Assembly (NCBI GenBank): GCA_003342815.1
Contig: PTEX01000015.1
Coordinates: forward strand, 6,705,452 to 6,769,451
Origin: Eudromia elegans
Lineage: Eukaryota > Chordata > Aves > Tinamiformes > Tinamidae
Length of the DNA: 64,000 bases
Direction of reading: 5' to 3'
Below the pieces are notes generated by a model, which saw only the letters and a program-made list of their open reading frames with translations, did no database searches and was not told where the DNA came from. This document shows, piece by piece, positions 1 through 12,982 of the stretch; the stretch's first letter is position 1; every line of letters begins with the position of its first letter. A program made the translations under genes and the position numbers.

Positions 1-1059
1 ATAGGAACATTTGTTCATTCATTGCTTCAGATGTTATTTTATTTATTTTAGTAGTAGAATTTTGTAGTATTTTGCTTAGTTTATGTTGCCCCTTCCTTCT
101 TTTTTTTTTTTTTTGGCCTTTGTTAACGTGTCATGTATTAAATTCTGATCCTGCAAACATTTATATAGATGAGCAGCTTCACAAATACCAGTAACTCCAG
201 TTAGTACTAACTGCTAACATGAGTGTCACTGGCACATATAAACTTTTCTGAAAATTTACATTGGATTGAGGGTGAGATTGTAATTTAAATTTCTGGATTT
301 GTTCATTCTAGTTTTACACCAATGCTATTTCTTTAACATCAGTGATTCACATCAGTGACCTATTTCCATTTTGCCATTATGAAAAGAAAAAGGACATGGT
401 ATTTGACAGGTTTTTTTAGGTGCTGTACAAACAGATAAGGTAAGGGCTCTTAAAAAAACCCTCCATTCTGTAGTCTAATTAAGCATGATATGCTGCAGAA
501 ATAATGTTATTGATTTTTACACCACTTCATTTGATTTTGCGTTGTAAAAGTTCTCAGTAATTGCTAATGACTGACTTGAATAGGTTATAGAAAGTAGGTG
601 AAGTGGAAAGAGAGGGAAGAAAGACTAGATATGGAGATACAGGAAGGAAGGAACAGGTCTATACAAGGAAAATAAAAGGAAATTCAAGAAATAGAAGACA
701 TCAAGGTAAGAGAAAGAAGAATGCACACATTAAAGAGAAAAGGGTAGGAAAAAAATGTAAGATCTGTCAATAATCGTCTTTCAAAACTTATTTTGTTAGA
801 TTTTTGTACATTTTTGAAGAAAAACGCAATTAACAGTTTATATATCATCAAAATAGAACTTTATATTTCACATTGCTTTTATTTTTTTAAAAAAAAATCT
901 TAATATAAATTCCTATTTGGTTGACAATATTAACACATGTAGGCCAGTTGTAGTGTGATGAAAGACAAATAATGAAATAATAAGGCGTAAGGCATATTTC
1001 AGTATGCCTTGACAATGAACTTAGGGACAAATCCTCTATAGTAACAGGAGAAACAGCTT

Positions 1060-1406
1060 TTTATTTTTTTAATCTCAGTTGTACACAAGTGATCTAAATT
1101 CAGTCGTGATGTTATTATTTTCAAGTATAGGCAATAGGACTTCTTTTTCTTTACTATATATTTTTGCGATTAAAAAGCAATTCCTTGCAAGGACATCTGG
1201 GTCAGTTGAAACTTTCTGAAAACCGTAATGTTTTGGAAAAAAGCTACCGTGAGCTTGCTGCCAGATTTCAGATGAGATGTAAAACCAACCTTCTGACTGC
1301 CTGTAGTCATTAAAGAGCAAAAGATACTTTTTGGAAGAGTAGTACTGCAGAGCACCCACTGTGCTGGCCAAGTTCCAGCATGGAAAATTACGTTCTGCCT
1401 ATTGAC
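1060..1406 (-). other. Protein-like open frame with nearby AATAAA
   Basis: The minus-strand frame is open from just after a TAG near 1406 to TGA at 1075-1077, about 110 codons, without a usable ATG near its 5' edge (codon 1371-1369 is TTG). It contains LLLFNDYRQSEGWFYISS, HYGFQKVSTDPDVLA and ends EFRSLVYN. AATAAA lies about ten bases after the stop (1060-1065, minus). An internal CTGCAG/TAC could act as acceptor. It may be a last exon, part of a retrocopy, or chance. I do not recognise it. Confidence 0.25.
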
Positions 1407-4400
1407 AATTGCCTTTCATATTTCAAAAAGCAAGTCTTGTTTTCACATGCTGTCCCAGATATTAGACAGGTGGCTAACTTGGAGCATGGTGCGAAATCCA
1501 TCACATGCTTATCTACTTTGCTGAATTAGGACCCTTATGCGTTTATTAATGCTGTTAAACACATGGCCCTTTTCAATCAATGTGACGTTAATTTAATTTT
1601 TATATAAAAACACACATAAAAATATATAAATATAGCATTCAAATCACAATTTTAGAAGGTAATAGTTCAGGAAACTGCAACACATGGTGTCTCATATTAT
1701 ACCTTTTTCTCAATGAACTGTTTCTTTTATCTATGACATAAATTTAAACACATAGACATGATATACTTCCTTCACACACTTGAATACTTGCAGGTTTAGG
1801 AACTAGCAAAGCCTCATAAACTTTGAGTTGCAGATATATAAATTGAATTTTTTTATTTATAAAAATCAATTATGACAGTTTTAATAGCTCAGATTACTTA
1901 TGTACTCTGTCAGCACTGAAGCTCGGGCAAGTTTGGAGTAATGTTGAACCCTTCCAGAACTATTGCAATTGCAAAGACAAGTGATTAAAATTTCCTTAAC
2001 TTTTTTAAAAAAGCATTCATTCTTATTCTGAAGCAAAACCTAAACTATTTCAAGCTGAAAGGTGAATGTCTGTGAAAAGGATACTGTATATGTGCAAATT
2101 GCAATGTAATAGTATCTCAAGGATTTAAGAGGCAAGAGTTACAATGGTTCGTCAAGCACTGTGGGGTCCTTCAAGATAAAGGCAAAGTACATTGAAATCA
2201 TTATCGATAATAATTTTAGCAATAAGGATCCAATTAGGACAGGATTATTTTTCTTCTTGTTTTGGACTGTAATTACTTATAACATCCTTGATAAAATTAA
2301 GTGCCATGCTAAACTGCAGATATACTTGACATAAAAAAGTATTAACAAAATTTTTTTCAAATAAACAAATAGCTTAAAATCCCATCATCAAATTAAGGTT
2401 TTAGGACTTCTAAAGTTTAATATCAGTCAGATTGTGTTTCACGTTCTGGAAAATAATTTGCTCAATGGATCATGAGCCATGTTTCTTTAGCAACATCTTA
2501 AGTATATAATTACCAAGCAAATGCACACTCTAAGAATTTGTGACATAAGTTTAACAGAAGTGTTAAATTTTACTTAAAATGGTTTTTCTAATGAATCATA
2601 TATATAAAAGGTATTGAAGTGCATATGGTATTTTTTTTATTGATGATTAAATGCAGCTTATTCTTTGCACAAATAAAGAGAAAGACAAAAGACCCTGCCT
2701 TATGCATTGCACAAAAACTATTAGTATATGGACATTTAATAGCTGTACAAGTGTATCTTAATGAACCTTAAGAGATGGTATAGCCTTCCTTGTAATTGCT
2801 GACAACTGTGTTGCTTTAGGTTTAAGACTATAAATGCTTATCAGAGATGCCATTGACTTGTACTTGTTCTGTTTATTGATTGCTTAATTAGTTTCCAAGA
2901 TAGCTAATCAGGGACAGATGCAAGTGCTTAAGCATCTCTTGCTGTATCTTACTCTGAGCACCAAATTCTGGAGCAGCTGTGTGATTTGAACAAATAAATT
3001 AACCCCAGTCTCTAGAACTTGTTTGAATCATTGAAGCAATGCTATGTATGTAGGAAAACAAATTTGGAGGGGAAGCTGACTAATCCTCCAAGAACCAACT
3101 GGAAATAAGATGTTCTTTCTAGAGAAGAGTGCAAAAAAGGTCTTCTTTTTTTCCTTTCTTCTATATATTACTGTTGCTGTTGACTAGATGTAGCTTTCAC
3201 AGTCGGGCTAAAAAAGAATTTGCTTATGACGCCAATGACTATAAATTGCTTTGTTGTAGAATGTTGAAATTTATTCAGTTTTATTTCTCAATTGAGATCA
3301 TTATGGAGCACTGGTAAAACTTAGAAAAATGGATCATGAAGGATCTTTATCTCAGAAAGTTTAAAAATGTGTTTAAGCCCAAAACAATACTTTTTTGACA
3401 GAATTTTTTTTTAAAAGTGTTTTGAATATTTTTATCTTGAGTAAAATTGCTGTAAGAATTGAAAAAAAATGAACTGAACTATGCAAAAATATTGATGTAA
3501 CATGTTTTGATTTTTCCAGGGCACTATTTCCTTAATAATAGAGCAAGCCTGACAAAAATTATTATTATTCATGTTTATTGAATTTATATATTCTACAAAT
3601 GAAGTATTTGGTGTGAAAAAAGCTCTATCATAATAATACCACATAAAATTCTGGCTGTGTAATCATAAAACTAAGACCAGACATTCCTCCTTTATGATTC
3701 TGTGTTATAGACTTCTGTCTTTCATATACTTCTAAAGAATATTTTTTTCTGATTTTGTTCACATAACAGAAATAAATCATAGGCCCCATGAAAACAAACA
3801 AGTATTGCACGTTGATAGTAAAGAAGATCACCACTACATAAGTGATCACAAAGATATGCCATTTTAATGACCTCTGAAAATGTTACTGGTTGTTCAGCAT
3901 ACTTTTTACAGATAATTTTGAAAGATGACCAGAAAAGCACTCACATTTGAGGCCAGCGTAGAGCTGACATGTAATGCAATTCTTTTAGCCCTTTCGCCAT
4001 ATAATCCAGTACTCAAAAGCACATCTCTGTTATCTGAGATACTGCCCTACCGTGCTACCCAAACTGTTTAATACAAGATCAAAACAATGATGTTCAAGGC
4101 TCCCCTTGTGTCTCGAAACAGTAGATATGTGAAAATTCTGCAAGCAAGCAATCTTGCATTTAGACTAAAAGGACACTGAGCCAAGAGATTGCCTTAATAA
4201 GATTTGGTGGAGAGAGGAAAAAAATAGATAAGATGGATTTTTTTTTTTTTTTTTAGTCATTATTAGAAATGATTTGTCAAAGGTGAGACTTTGAATAAGG
4301 AGCAAAAACTGTCTTCAGAATTTCCATATATCCTTCCTATTTTCAGCAGATATTCTTTATTTACATTATTAACCTATTATTAACTTGCACAGGAAGTGAA

Positions 4401-6027
4401 CATGCAATTTTGTTCTATGTATGCATGTATGCCAGGTCAGCAACATATCTTACCTATATATTGTTTAATAGTAGTGCATTACCACTGAAATATCAATTGC
4501 TATGTTAATCACCATTACAATAATACATAGGAGATCTACCTACATGCTACTTGTCACTCACAAGAATTAGATTTTTTTTTTCCTAAAATTCTGAAATCAG
4601 TAACAACATAAGGATCAAGACAATTCCGGATAGTTTGTGGCCTTGAATTCTACCTGTATCAGTGGTAGCAATAGCAGAAATGCTTTCTAAGATTCTATTC
4701 TGAACTTTTGTTTCCATGATAACAGTTAACCCTTTTCTTAAGTATTCATATTAAAAGACTCATTCAGGATGGGTAATGGCTGCATTGAACAGTTTGTGGT
4801 TTTTCTTCCTTATAGCTAGAGATTATGTGATTCTTTGAAACCAATGTGTTCTTGGCCATTTTCAGTTGCCCACTGAAGCAGAAGTGAAATCAAGATTTTC
4901 ACAGAGAATACCTCTGTCTGTTCTATTTTTCCTCATCTATTTCAGATTTTATATAGACGTGTATTTAATTTCAGAACTATTCAGAACTTTCTCATATTCA
5001 AATAGACATAACCATACTTGGGATCTGTAGCAAAACAAACTTCCAGAAGCATTCCCATTAAACTGTTTGTTTTCAGATATGCCATTTTTATATCAAAAGA
5101 ATTAGGATTATAATGAGGACCTGAAGAAAGTGCATCTTAAAGTCAGATCTTTGAAAAATGAGTCATGTATCTCTAAGAAAAAAAGTGGGTTTTTTTTTTA
5201 AAAAAAAAAATTGGACGGTAATAACAAAAAAAAAGTTATCAGTGGAACAAGGAGAACACTAGAAACACGGTGGATTTACAGACTAGCAAAAAATAAAGAA
5301 AAACTGTAGAAACTAAAGAGTTACTAATAATAGGATTGTAAAATCGGAAATCTTCAAGATTTACTCCATATTATTAGTGTGACTTGCAATCCAGATCTTG
5401 CAGCATTTTGGGGACATATTATAGAACAGTCCGTGCAGTATCATTATAATCCTCCTGCAAACCCTAACTATTCATTAAAAGAGTAAAAATGATTTGTGAT
5501 AGTCATTTGTTCTCCTCAGTACACAGTGCATTCAAATCATCATTTACTGTCAGCACCAAGAGATTTCACGCACAGTAAGAGATTATATATTAGAATTAGA
5601 CACTTCAGAAACCATTGGATCCAAAGTAAGAATTTAATAAGTCTACGTTTAGTCAGCACCATGCCTCAACTCTTAACAAAGCTAACTTAGACACATGGGG
5701 AGTTTAGTCATATTCAAAATAACAACTGGGATGTGGATTTTGATTGCATTATTGCTACAGCTCAATAACTATATTGCAGAAATGCACCTAGCCGACCTAT
5801 TGATTTTCAAAAATAATTCTCTGTACTCTCCTCTATACACTTAATTTCTTGATACAATGCAGGTCACACACTATACAGTGTTCTGAAGAGATAAAAATTA
5901 GGGCGTTGTCAAAATGGTGCGTTAAGATGCTCAGTGTTGCCTCAAGAAAAGCCTTATTAAATCTTTCAACTTCACTGAAATGCTTTAAAACCATTGCCTC
6001 AAAATGGACCAATAAAAAGTTTACTTA

Positions 6028-6083
6028 ATAAATCTCCGATATTTAGTTGCCACCAACCTCAAACCATTCTGGACTGATACTGA
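6028..6083 (+). mobile_element. Possible CR1 3' terminus, sense orientation
   Basis: The words CACCAACCTCAAACCATTCT and then 'ggactgatactg' resemble the terminal 'CCAACC...AAACCATTCTGTGATTCTG' of a sense CR1. No coding block is recognisable upstream, so this is a weak call. Confidence 0.28.
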
Positions 6084-6740
6084 TAACTAAACTTTTATCC
6101 GGGCTTAAAAACACCTACATTTCTGGAGGGAGAATGGACTTTTAGGAGGTCAATGAAATACTGCTCTCCCTAGTGCCACTCAGCAAGTATTCAGTTTCAA
6201 CTGTAACACAGATCCTTCAGAAGATGATAGAAACAGCCAAGAACAAACAGTTGCTAAAATCTTCAGTGACACAGAGAGTAGTGGCGTGAGTAGTAGGATG
6301 CTTTGTCTCCTTTCACTTGCCCAGATTATTTCAAAAGTGAGACTCAGAGTCCTTGGAAATTTCAGGATTCATTGCTTTCCAATCCTGAGATATTGGTTTT
6401 CAAAAATCTTTATGTTGCATAATTTAACTTCAAATCTATCCCTGTTTGGCTGTCATGGTAGCAGATACATGCATGTCTATCTCTGTAAGAGTGAATTCAT
6501 GCATGTCTACTTTTAACTGTGAGAGTGAATTTAATGGGAAATAGCTTTCCTCAATATGATAGCAACTATTGACTCCACATCCTCAGGAAACATGTCATCT
6601 CTTATTTAAGGTAAAAATAAGTCACTAAAGAAGCTTCTAACTCCTTAAACTACTATATTTTAGAAAGCCACAAGGCAGCTATATCTATTTGCTAAGCAAT
6701 TCAGGCTTATGTTCCAAAGACGACTTAAGGAGAGTAGAGC

Positions 6741-6774
6741 AAAAGAAAAAAAAAAAAAAGACAAAAAAAAAAAA
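6741..6774 (+). repeat. A-rich low-complexity tract
   Basis: Runs of 14 and 12 A separated by GAC. It produces a Lys-rich chance frame. Confidence 0.92.
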
Positions 6775-7458
6775 GTTGATTCTCTAACATCTCTCCCCAA
6801 CCCTTCACTCCTTCCTTTTACTTTAATTAGAAATGTATATTGGTCCCAAAATTGTTGTCAAGACAAATCTACCTCTTCTGACAGAATGTAAAGTCCTGCT
6901 TATTTATGCTTATTTGAGTATGCACAAGCGCGTGTTTATGTGTATATGTATGTATGTGTATTTATAGATGCACATGTCACAGGTACATGTGCTTGCTTAA
7001 GAAAGCAGGAAAATGTATGCTTTATAGGGAACCATCTCCCTTGCCCTTAGTTACCATGATGGATATGTGTGGAAGTGCTTGTTTTAAAAACTGCATTCTA
7101 CTAAATTATTAAACTTCCTAGCGTAAAGTGTTTTGAATAAAACAGAGATGTTTCCTGAGTCATGAACATAACTGGTTAATTTTCAGTAATGATTTAACCA
7201 GAAGAAAAATTGCCACCTGTTCACATAATCAAACAGCTTTTAATAATGTATTTTTAGTGCATTTTTATCTGTTACTTGGCAGGTGAGAGAAGAACCCTGA
7301 AATGGAAAAGTGAAACAATTTCCTCTCCTCTGCAATATGCTCAGCATCAAACTTAGGGAAAGCAAATTCAGCACTTCATGTGCAGGTGGTCCTGAGGCTG
7401 TTCCAGCCCAACTTCAGGAGTGCTCTGCAGCTGCTGTTCAGGGGACTCCTCAACAGTT

Positions 7459-7486
7459 AGTTAATGCTGCTTAAACAGCATTAACT
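7459..7486. repeat. Perfect inverted repeat, 11-base arms, 6-base loop
   Basis: AGTTAATGCTG (7459-7469), loop CTTAAA, CAGCATTAACT (7476-7486). Each arm contains GTTAAT/ATTAAC, the half-site word of HNF1-type homeodomain factors, though not at the HNF1 spacing. Confidence 0.93.
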
Positions 7487-8710
7487 TTGGCCCAGTTATC
7501 ATGCACAGAGCTGTGCTAAATATGATGCTGCAGAGAGAAACTGATTTCTGGCAGTTAAAACTCTCTTCTCCATTGTGCTAAAGAAACTGCATACCTGCAG
7601 AGATGCTTCTAAGGTCTATTAGGAGGGAACAGCATGGAATTTTCAGTTGCACCAAAGATACTGAATCAGATCAGGGTTACATAATAAATTACCTCAGTTT
7701 TAAAAGGTGAAAAAAGAGCAGCATGAATATGGGAGATTGACATAATTAATATTTCCAGTTTAATAGTTGACATTTGGAGAGGTTTAGTTTCACAGTGTGC
7801 TAAGCAGCTAAAAGAAATAGTTCTTCTGGGTATGGTACTCTTAGTTTTCACTTATAAAAAATCATTTGCTGGGTCAAAACCTATATTAAGTGGCAATAAG
7901 TTTCAACATTGATAGTGAAACTCAGAACTATAAACACACCGATTTTTACTTGCCAGAGAACTATGTTTCTGTAAATTATAATAAATATATAACTGATTTT
8001 TAAAAAGCTTGTAGGTTTCCAGCAGTGCAAATATCACCCGAACTTCTTGACGCTATGACTTAAATTTTACTATTTTTGTAGTCCTATTTATTGGAAATGA
8101 ATTCCCATTGAACAGGAAAGGTGGTTCTGCAATCTTCTGGGACAGTATGTGCCTTGCTTTTCGTAGCATATTTGAAATTTAGAGCCATATGTAGCTCTGA
8201 ATTAAGGCGCTCATAGCTGTTTCTCTTCTTGGCTGTTCTGAGTGGGAGGAAGGAAGTATTGCAGGACCAAAGGAGATCATGCTGTGCCCATCGTCTGGCC
8301 CAGGAAAGGTCAGGTACAATGGTGCAGGAAAGAGGTAGACTGAGTAAGACATCATCAGGGAAAATTCTACTTTTCATTTTACAACACATACTTCAGATCA
8401 GCCCACCTTCCCAGTGCAGGGTTCAATCTAGATGTACATATGTTTTACCTTCTCCAAAGACTAGTAAGTGGCCAACAATAGAAAGAATAGTCAGTCTGTG
8501 TTTCAGGTCTTTACTAAACTAATTAACTAGCAGTTCAATCAGAACAAAACTTTAGATCCTTGTTTTTTACAATGGGAACTTGAAACCACAGATTAATTTT
8601 TTCCTCTTTTATTTTTTTTTTCCTCCTTCCTGCTTCAGTTTATTGGAGATAAACTATCTAGCTGTTTCATTTTTCTTGTGGTCCTATAATTTTAAAGAAA
8701 AATCTCTCTC

Positions 8711-8726
8711 TTTTTTTTTTTTTTTT
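8711..8726 (+). repeat. Poly-T tract of 16 ending in a splice-acceptor-like CCCCTACAG
   Basis: T16 followed by CCCCTACAG and GAAGTG. This has the form of a very strong 3' splice site, but the downstream sequence gives a usable donor only 11 bases later (GTAATA) and no longer open exon. Confidence 0.85.
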
Positions 8727-9011
8727 CCCCTACAGGAAGTGTTCTGGTAATAAAAATCAGATTGTATGTGAGACCAAGCAAAAATTATATAATTAAACAT
8801 GCCATCACTTTCTTTGCAACCAGCAAGAGACTACTAAAAGCATACGTCTAAAGCCTGCTCAGTAAAGGAAGTCCTTGTAGGACTTTAGTAGGCATAGTCC
8901 AAGTTCTAGTGCTGCACAAGGTAAATAAACAGAGAAAAACCTGTTGACTAGAGGCATTTAGATATGCACATCCAATTAATCCTTAGATAAGAATGAAAAA
9001 TTAACTTGTGG

Positions 9012-9033
9012 AATCAACCTCTTCAGGTTGATT
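9012..9033. repeat. Perfect inverted repeat, 9-base arms, 4-base loop
   Basis: AATCAACCT (9012-9020), loop CTTC, AGGTTGATT (9025-9033), then TTT. A compact hairpin followed by a short T run, with no evidence of a bacterial-style terminator context. Confidence 0.9.
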
Positions 9034-9661
9034 TTTATTAAAAATGAATAATCTTAATTTTTTCTCTGAACTAGTATTTCAAGGGCTCTTCTTGTAGTTG
9101 TCATGCATTTTTAATACACAATGAACATTCATTACAGCAACATTAGTCTGGCAGACATTACACTTCAAATAATTGCTGCCTGCCTTAATTCCAGGTTTGT
9201 CCTTTGTAAGCATTAATTACATATGTCAACAACAATCAGTTTAGAGTAAGATAATTGCAGGTATGGAAAAAGGTTACTCTTAGTAAACATGTACTTGAAA
9301 GATGTCTTCATAGTATTAGGATTTTATTTACATCAAGAGCTTCATGAATTTGTTGGAGACCTCTGAAATACCTAAGTAAATTGGATTGTCCCCTTATTTT
9401 TCATGTATGTGTTTATCACACTAGTTAAAAGTTTAGGGATTTGGGAATTTTTGTTATAAGTAACTAGACATAATGGCTTTTTAAAGTTTTGGAACAAATT
9501 TATAATATTTATATGTATTTGTTTCACTCCAGAATGTCAGAGAAAGAAAAGATAGTGTGACTTTGTTGAAAACAATCCTAATACTTTTTGTCAGATTGTC
9601 TGATTTACAATGACTCAGATAAAAGTTTCCAGTGCTGACTAATTTTCTCATATATTTCATG

Positions 9662-9678
9662 ATATATATATATATATA
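9662..9678 (+). repeat. Short (AT)n microsatellite
   Basis: Eight AT units next to TTTCATG. Confidence 0.92.
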
Positions 9679-9814
9679 AAATCTCAGCATGCAGTTTACC
9701 TGTTCATCCTGTGTATTTTTCAGGTTCTGCAGGTATGCCCTGAATTTATAAGGAGTTTTGTTTTAGGTTTTCATTTTCATTTTCTTTACTCTTGAAGTTA
9801 AACGTTCCTTAATC

Positions 9815-10385
9815 ATCCACAACAACCTCTCTAGGTATTTTGGTATAATGCTTCATTATTTTCATTGGTAAAAAAGCTTCTCCTAACATCTTATATCATT
9901 GCAAATGAAACATTTTCTTGTGTTATATGAAAAGGGCATGGATAAAAGTTAATCACTGATGTTATAATAAACTTTTATATGCTGGAAGAATATTTTTATC
10001 TCACCGCTAGATCTCTTGGAGTAGACATTTTCAGTTTCTTCAGTGTTCCTTCATCAGTCATGTTTTATAAACTTCCAGTAATTTTTCATACCTGTGATCA
10101 GAACTGATAGATCTCTCAAATCTCTCCTGTTTCCTATTGTGCATAGTGATGCTCAGATTGGATACTGAATCCCACCAAAAGCTTCACCAAGTTTATTCGT
10201 GTGCATCCTTCCTAAAACCTTACCTGTAAAACCTATCAGAATGACTCTGACTTCTGTTGAAACAATGTAATGTTGTCAACCAATGCACAGTTCATGGATC
10301 ACACTTAATTTTTGGGTCATTTCTTCCACACTGCCATATACCTAGTGTTCCCTGAATATTTCAGCATTGCTCCAGGTTTCTAGAG
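9815..10385 (-). mobile_element. Ancient CR1/L3-like LINE relic
   Basis: The plus strand reads as a degraded antisense copy of the CR1/L3 3' coding region. Landmarks occur in the expected order: a block like 'CCACAACAACCTCTCTAGG', a block with AAAAAAGCTTCTCCTAACATC, then CAGTTTCTTCAGTGTTCCTTCAT, GTCATGTTTTATAAACTTCC, a region like 'tggatactgaatcccac...cttcaccaag' where CR1 has the 'acacagtactccag...cctcaccag' stretch, and finally TCAGAATGAC, TGTTGTCAACC, ATGGATCACACTTA. Many substitutions and small indels interrupt it and no open frame survives, so it is far older than the 49.3 kb copy. The edges are approximate. The assignment rests on remembered CR1-family consensus patterns, not on an alignment program. 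Confidence 0.72.
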
Positions 10386-10783
10386 CTCATCTTCTGTTCT
10401 TTTTTTCAGCTCAGTAATTTGCACCACACACTGCACCTCTGAAGACTGATCAGCAACAATTAAATGTTTAAAATACTGTGCTTGGAATAGAGAAAATATA
10501 AAACTGTTATTTTTCGTTAAAAAAATTCTGCAAAAGAAACCTTGCTTCAGACTAGCAGAGCTTTTCTTGACTAAGCAATGATTTTTAACAAAGTAATGTA
10601 CATTGAATATAATCTAAAACGTCATGAGTGACCAAAAGGAAAACTTGCTTTTCAACCATAGCTTGTTCAAAGTTACAATTGAAGAGATTCTTAGATGTCA
10701 CTTGCAGCATCTGTGAATATATTACATTTCACAGATATAGGTACTTTTTGTTTGTTTGTCATCTAGAGCTTCCAATTACTTCC

Positions 10784-10806
10784 TTTTTTTTTTTTTTTTT
10801 TTTTTT
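10784..10806 (+). repeat. Poly-T tract of 23
   Basis: Twenty-three T bases followed by AAAA. On the minus strand this could be the poly-A end of an inserted copy, but nothing recognisable precedes it. Confidence 0.92.
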
Positions 10807-12957
10807 AAAATATTAACTACATATTGAGGAATATAAATAACTTGCTTGTCTTTATCTATCTCCACTCTATCAAAGGTGCATTTGAGGCAGCTGTAAAGGC
10901 TGTTTGAGCAATTTCTCATATTTTAAATTGAAATATCTCAAAGTGACAAAGCGTCGAAGAACAGAATATTGATTAAGCTAAAAATGGATAGTAACTTTCT
11001 TATACGGGTAATGAATTTCTGCTTAAAGCATATAAATATATAAAATCGCATTATTAAGATCTTATCAGGTTTAAAGTTATGAAGGGATTCTTAAAAAAAA
11101 GAATTATGTTTTATCTACTCATATCAACCACTGATACAGTGCATTAATAAAACATCTAGCACTTTTAGAAAAGGTTTATAATTAGTTTCTGGCACTTAAC
11201 TACTAATGACAGCTGTGGAGGATATATTCTTAACTTATATTTTATTCAGATACTAATGATTAGAGTTAGAAGCATAATTAGCATACTAGGACATGATGAT
11301 TCATGCTGTTATTGATTTTGTTGCAGCCAACTTTATGCTTCCATGCCAAAATTGTCATATTGATTATTTGTAGCTGCTGATATGCAACCGTTATATCAAA
11401 TTTCTGTCTAGACAGTAACAACTTTTATAAAATATTTAGTAAGCATCTTTGCGACCAGGAATTTTCTTGAAGCTTAGTTTTCTTGCTTCATTTTCATTTT
11501 ATAAAGTCTATCATCGACTGAACAGTGTAATTTTCTGATATGGAGACCCTGATGATCTCTTTCTGGGAGTTGGTTTTTTTTCGGGAAGCATTTTAAAATA
11601 TATAGAGAGTATTGTGGAACTTTATTTAATACATTTGTTTATTAATCTTAAACTGAGTGCAGTACTTGTGGTTGTTAAGAACATTCCACTTCACCAGAAA
11701 TTTAGCTGAAATATAAATACTCTGGACAGTCAACCTGAATATAACCATGGTTTTTTTTTTCTAATATATTTCATCCTGTAGTTAGCACTGGGGAATTAAA
11801 AGCCAGATGGCCTTTCATGCGGGAAATATTCAAGTAGAGGACATTGAAACCTGTCAAATTTTTAACAGGTTGTACCTTCCAGAAAAAAAATGCCTATAAC
11901 TCCTATAGTGTAAGATATCCAGCCCAGTCTTCTTGCTCGCACTGGGAGCACACGCTTCGGTTCGGGCTTCAGGGACCATCTAACTTAAGTGTGATACAGA
12001 GGAGTTAAAGTCAGAAGCCTGTGGAGAAAAAAAGGCAAAGGCATATGATTAGACAGATAACTTGCTGTCGAAAATAAGTAAATTCTAAGACCATGGACAT
12101 TTTTCCATGATCTACATTCATTAATATCATAATTGCAATTGCCCTTGAAATGATACTTGTAATGGCTGTAACATATATAACAGAAGTCAGTGTGTGTTGA
12201 GGGTCCATTCCACAGAGGCTGTGTCTAAGGCTTTGGGCCCATACATGTACTAACTTCATGTCAAGAAGGCACGGAGATGCTTAGCTTATCCTCCTCATCC
12301 TTGGTTTACAGTGGAAGAAAACTCAGAAGAAAGCAAAAGTATACAGTGTCCTCAGGTCATGTCTAGATAAATAAGCAATGAGGACAATGCGGCTTATGAA
12401 TGACATCTGCCCTGAAGGTTAGACATAGTGGTTGATCAAGGTACTACTAAGTAGATAAAGGTTTCATTAGCAGAGAAAATAAATTACAACATTTAAGACT
12501 TTTCTAACAAAATGACAAGATGTACCATTAGTAGGTGCACATAATGGAGTTTTAATAATTTATTTTTTTATTCGAGGTAAAGCGTGTCCGGATAAGGCTT
12601 GATACAAGAAATAAAATAGTTTTAAGGTAATGTTACATGTACATTTAAGATAGAGGAAAAACAATGATCATATCATTTAGGAAGATATGAAATATAAACA
12701 GTGTTTATAAACTTTTATCAAAATTGAAAACATCAGCTTAATCAATACCCCCTACTCTATTCAGTATTCATGAGTATTGATATGAATGTGACTTGCCTTG
12801 TATATGGTTTTGGGGGGAAGGTCTGTCTGAAAAAATGGCCAAATTATTCATGAAAACACAGGTATTGAAGCCAGCAAACATATTTTCTATCTATTGCTCA
12901 ACACTCATCATTTATCATTTTCCTGTTTTTAAGAAGTGTTAATCATCCAATGAAGGC

Positions 12958-12982
12958 AAAAAAAAAAAAAAAAAAAAAAAAA
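12958..12982 (+). repeat. Poly-A tract of 25
   Basis: Twenty-five A bases without an upstream AATAAA or a recognisable retrocopy, so it is treated as a simple repeat. Confidence 0.93.

Larger units (their letters stand above)
1..9814. other. Unique AT-rich DNA, no gene recognised
   Basis: Apart from the small items listed (the open frame at 1.1-1.4 kb, a possible CR1 end at 6.05 kb, an A-rich tract at 6.74 kb, the palindrome at 7.46 kb and T tracts at 4.24 and 8.71 kb) I see only non-repetitive AT-rich sequence with short A/T runs. A GC-richer patch lies at about 7370-7640. The open frames here (for example 8084-8389 minus and 8229-8522 plus, which overlap one another) show no family features. 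Confidence 0.7.

Noticed and set aside
8084..8522. Overlapping frames of about 100 codons on opposite strands
   Set aside because: Neither shows family features, and mutual overlap fits chance openness in a locally GC-richer patch.
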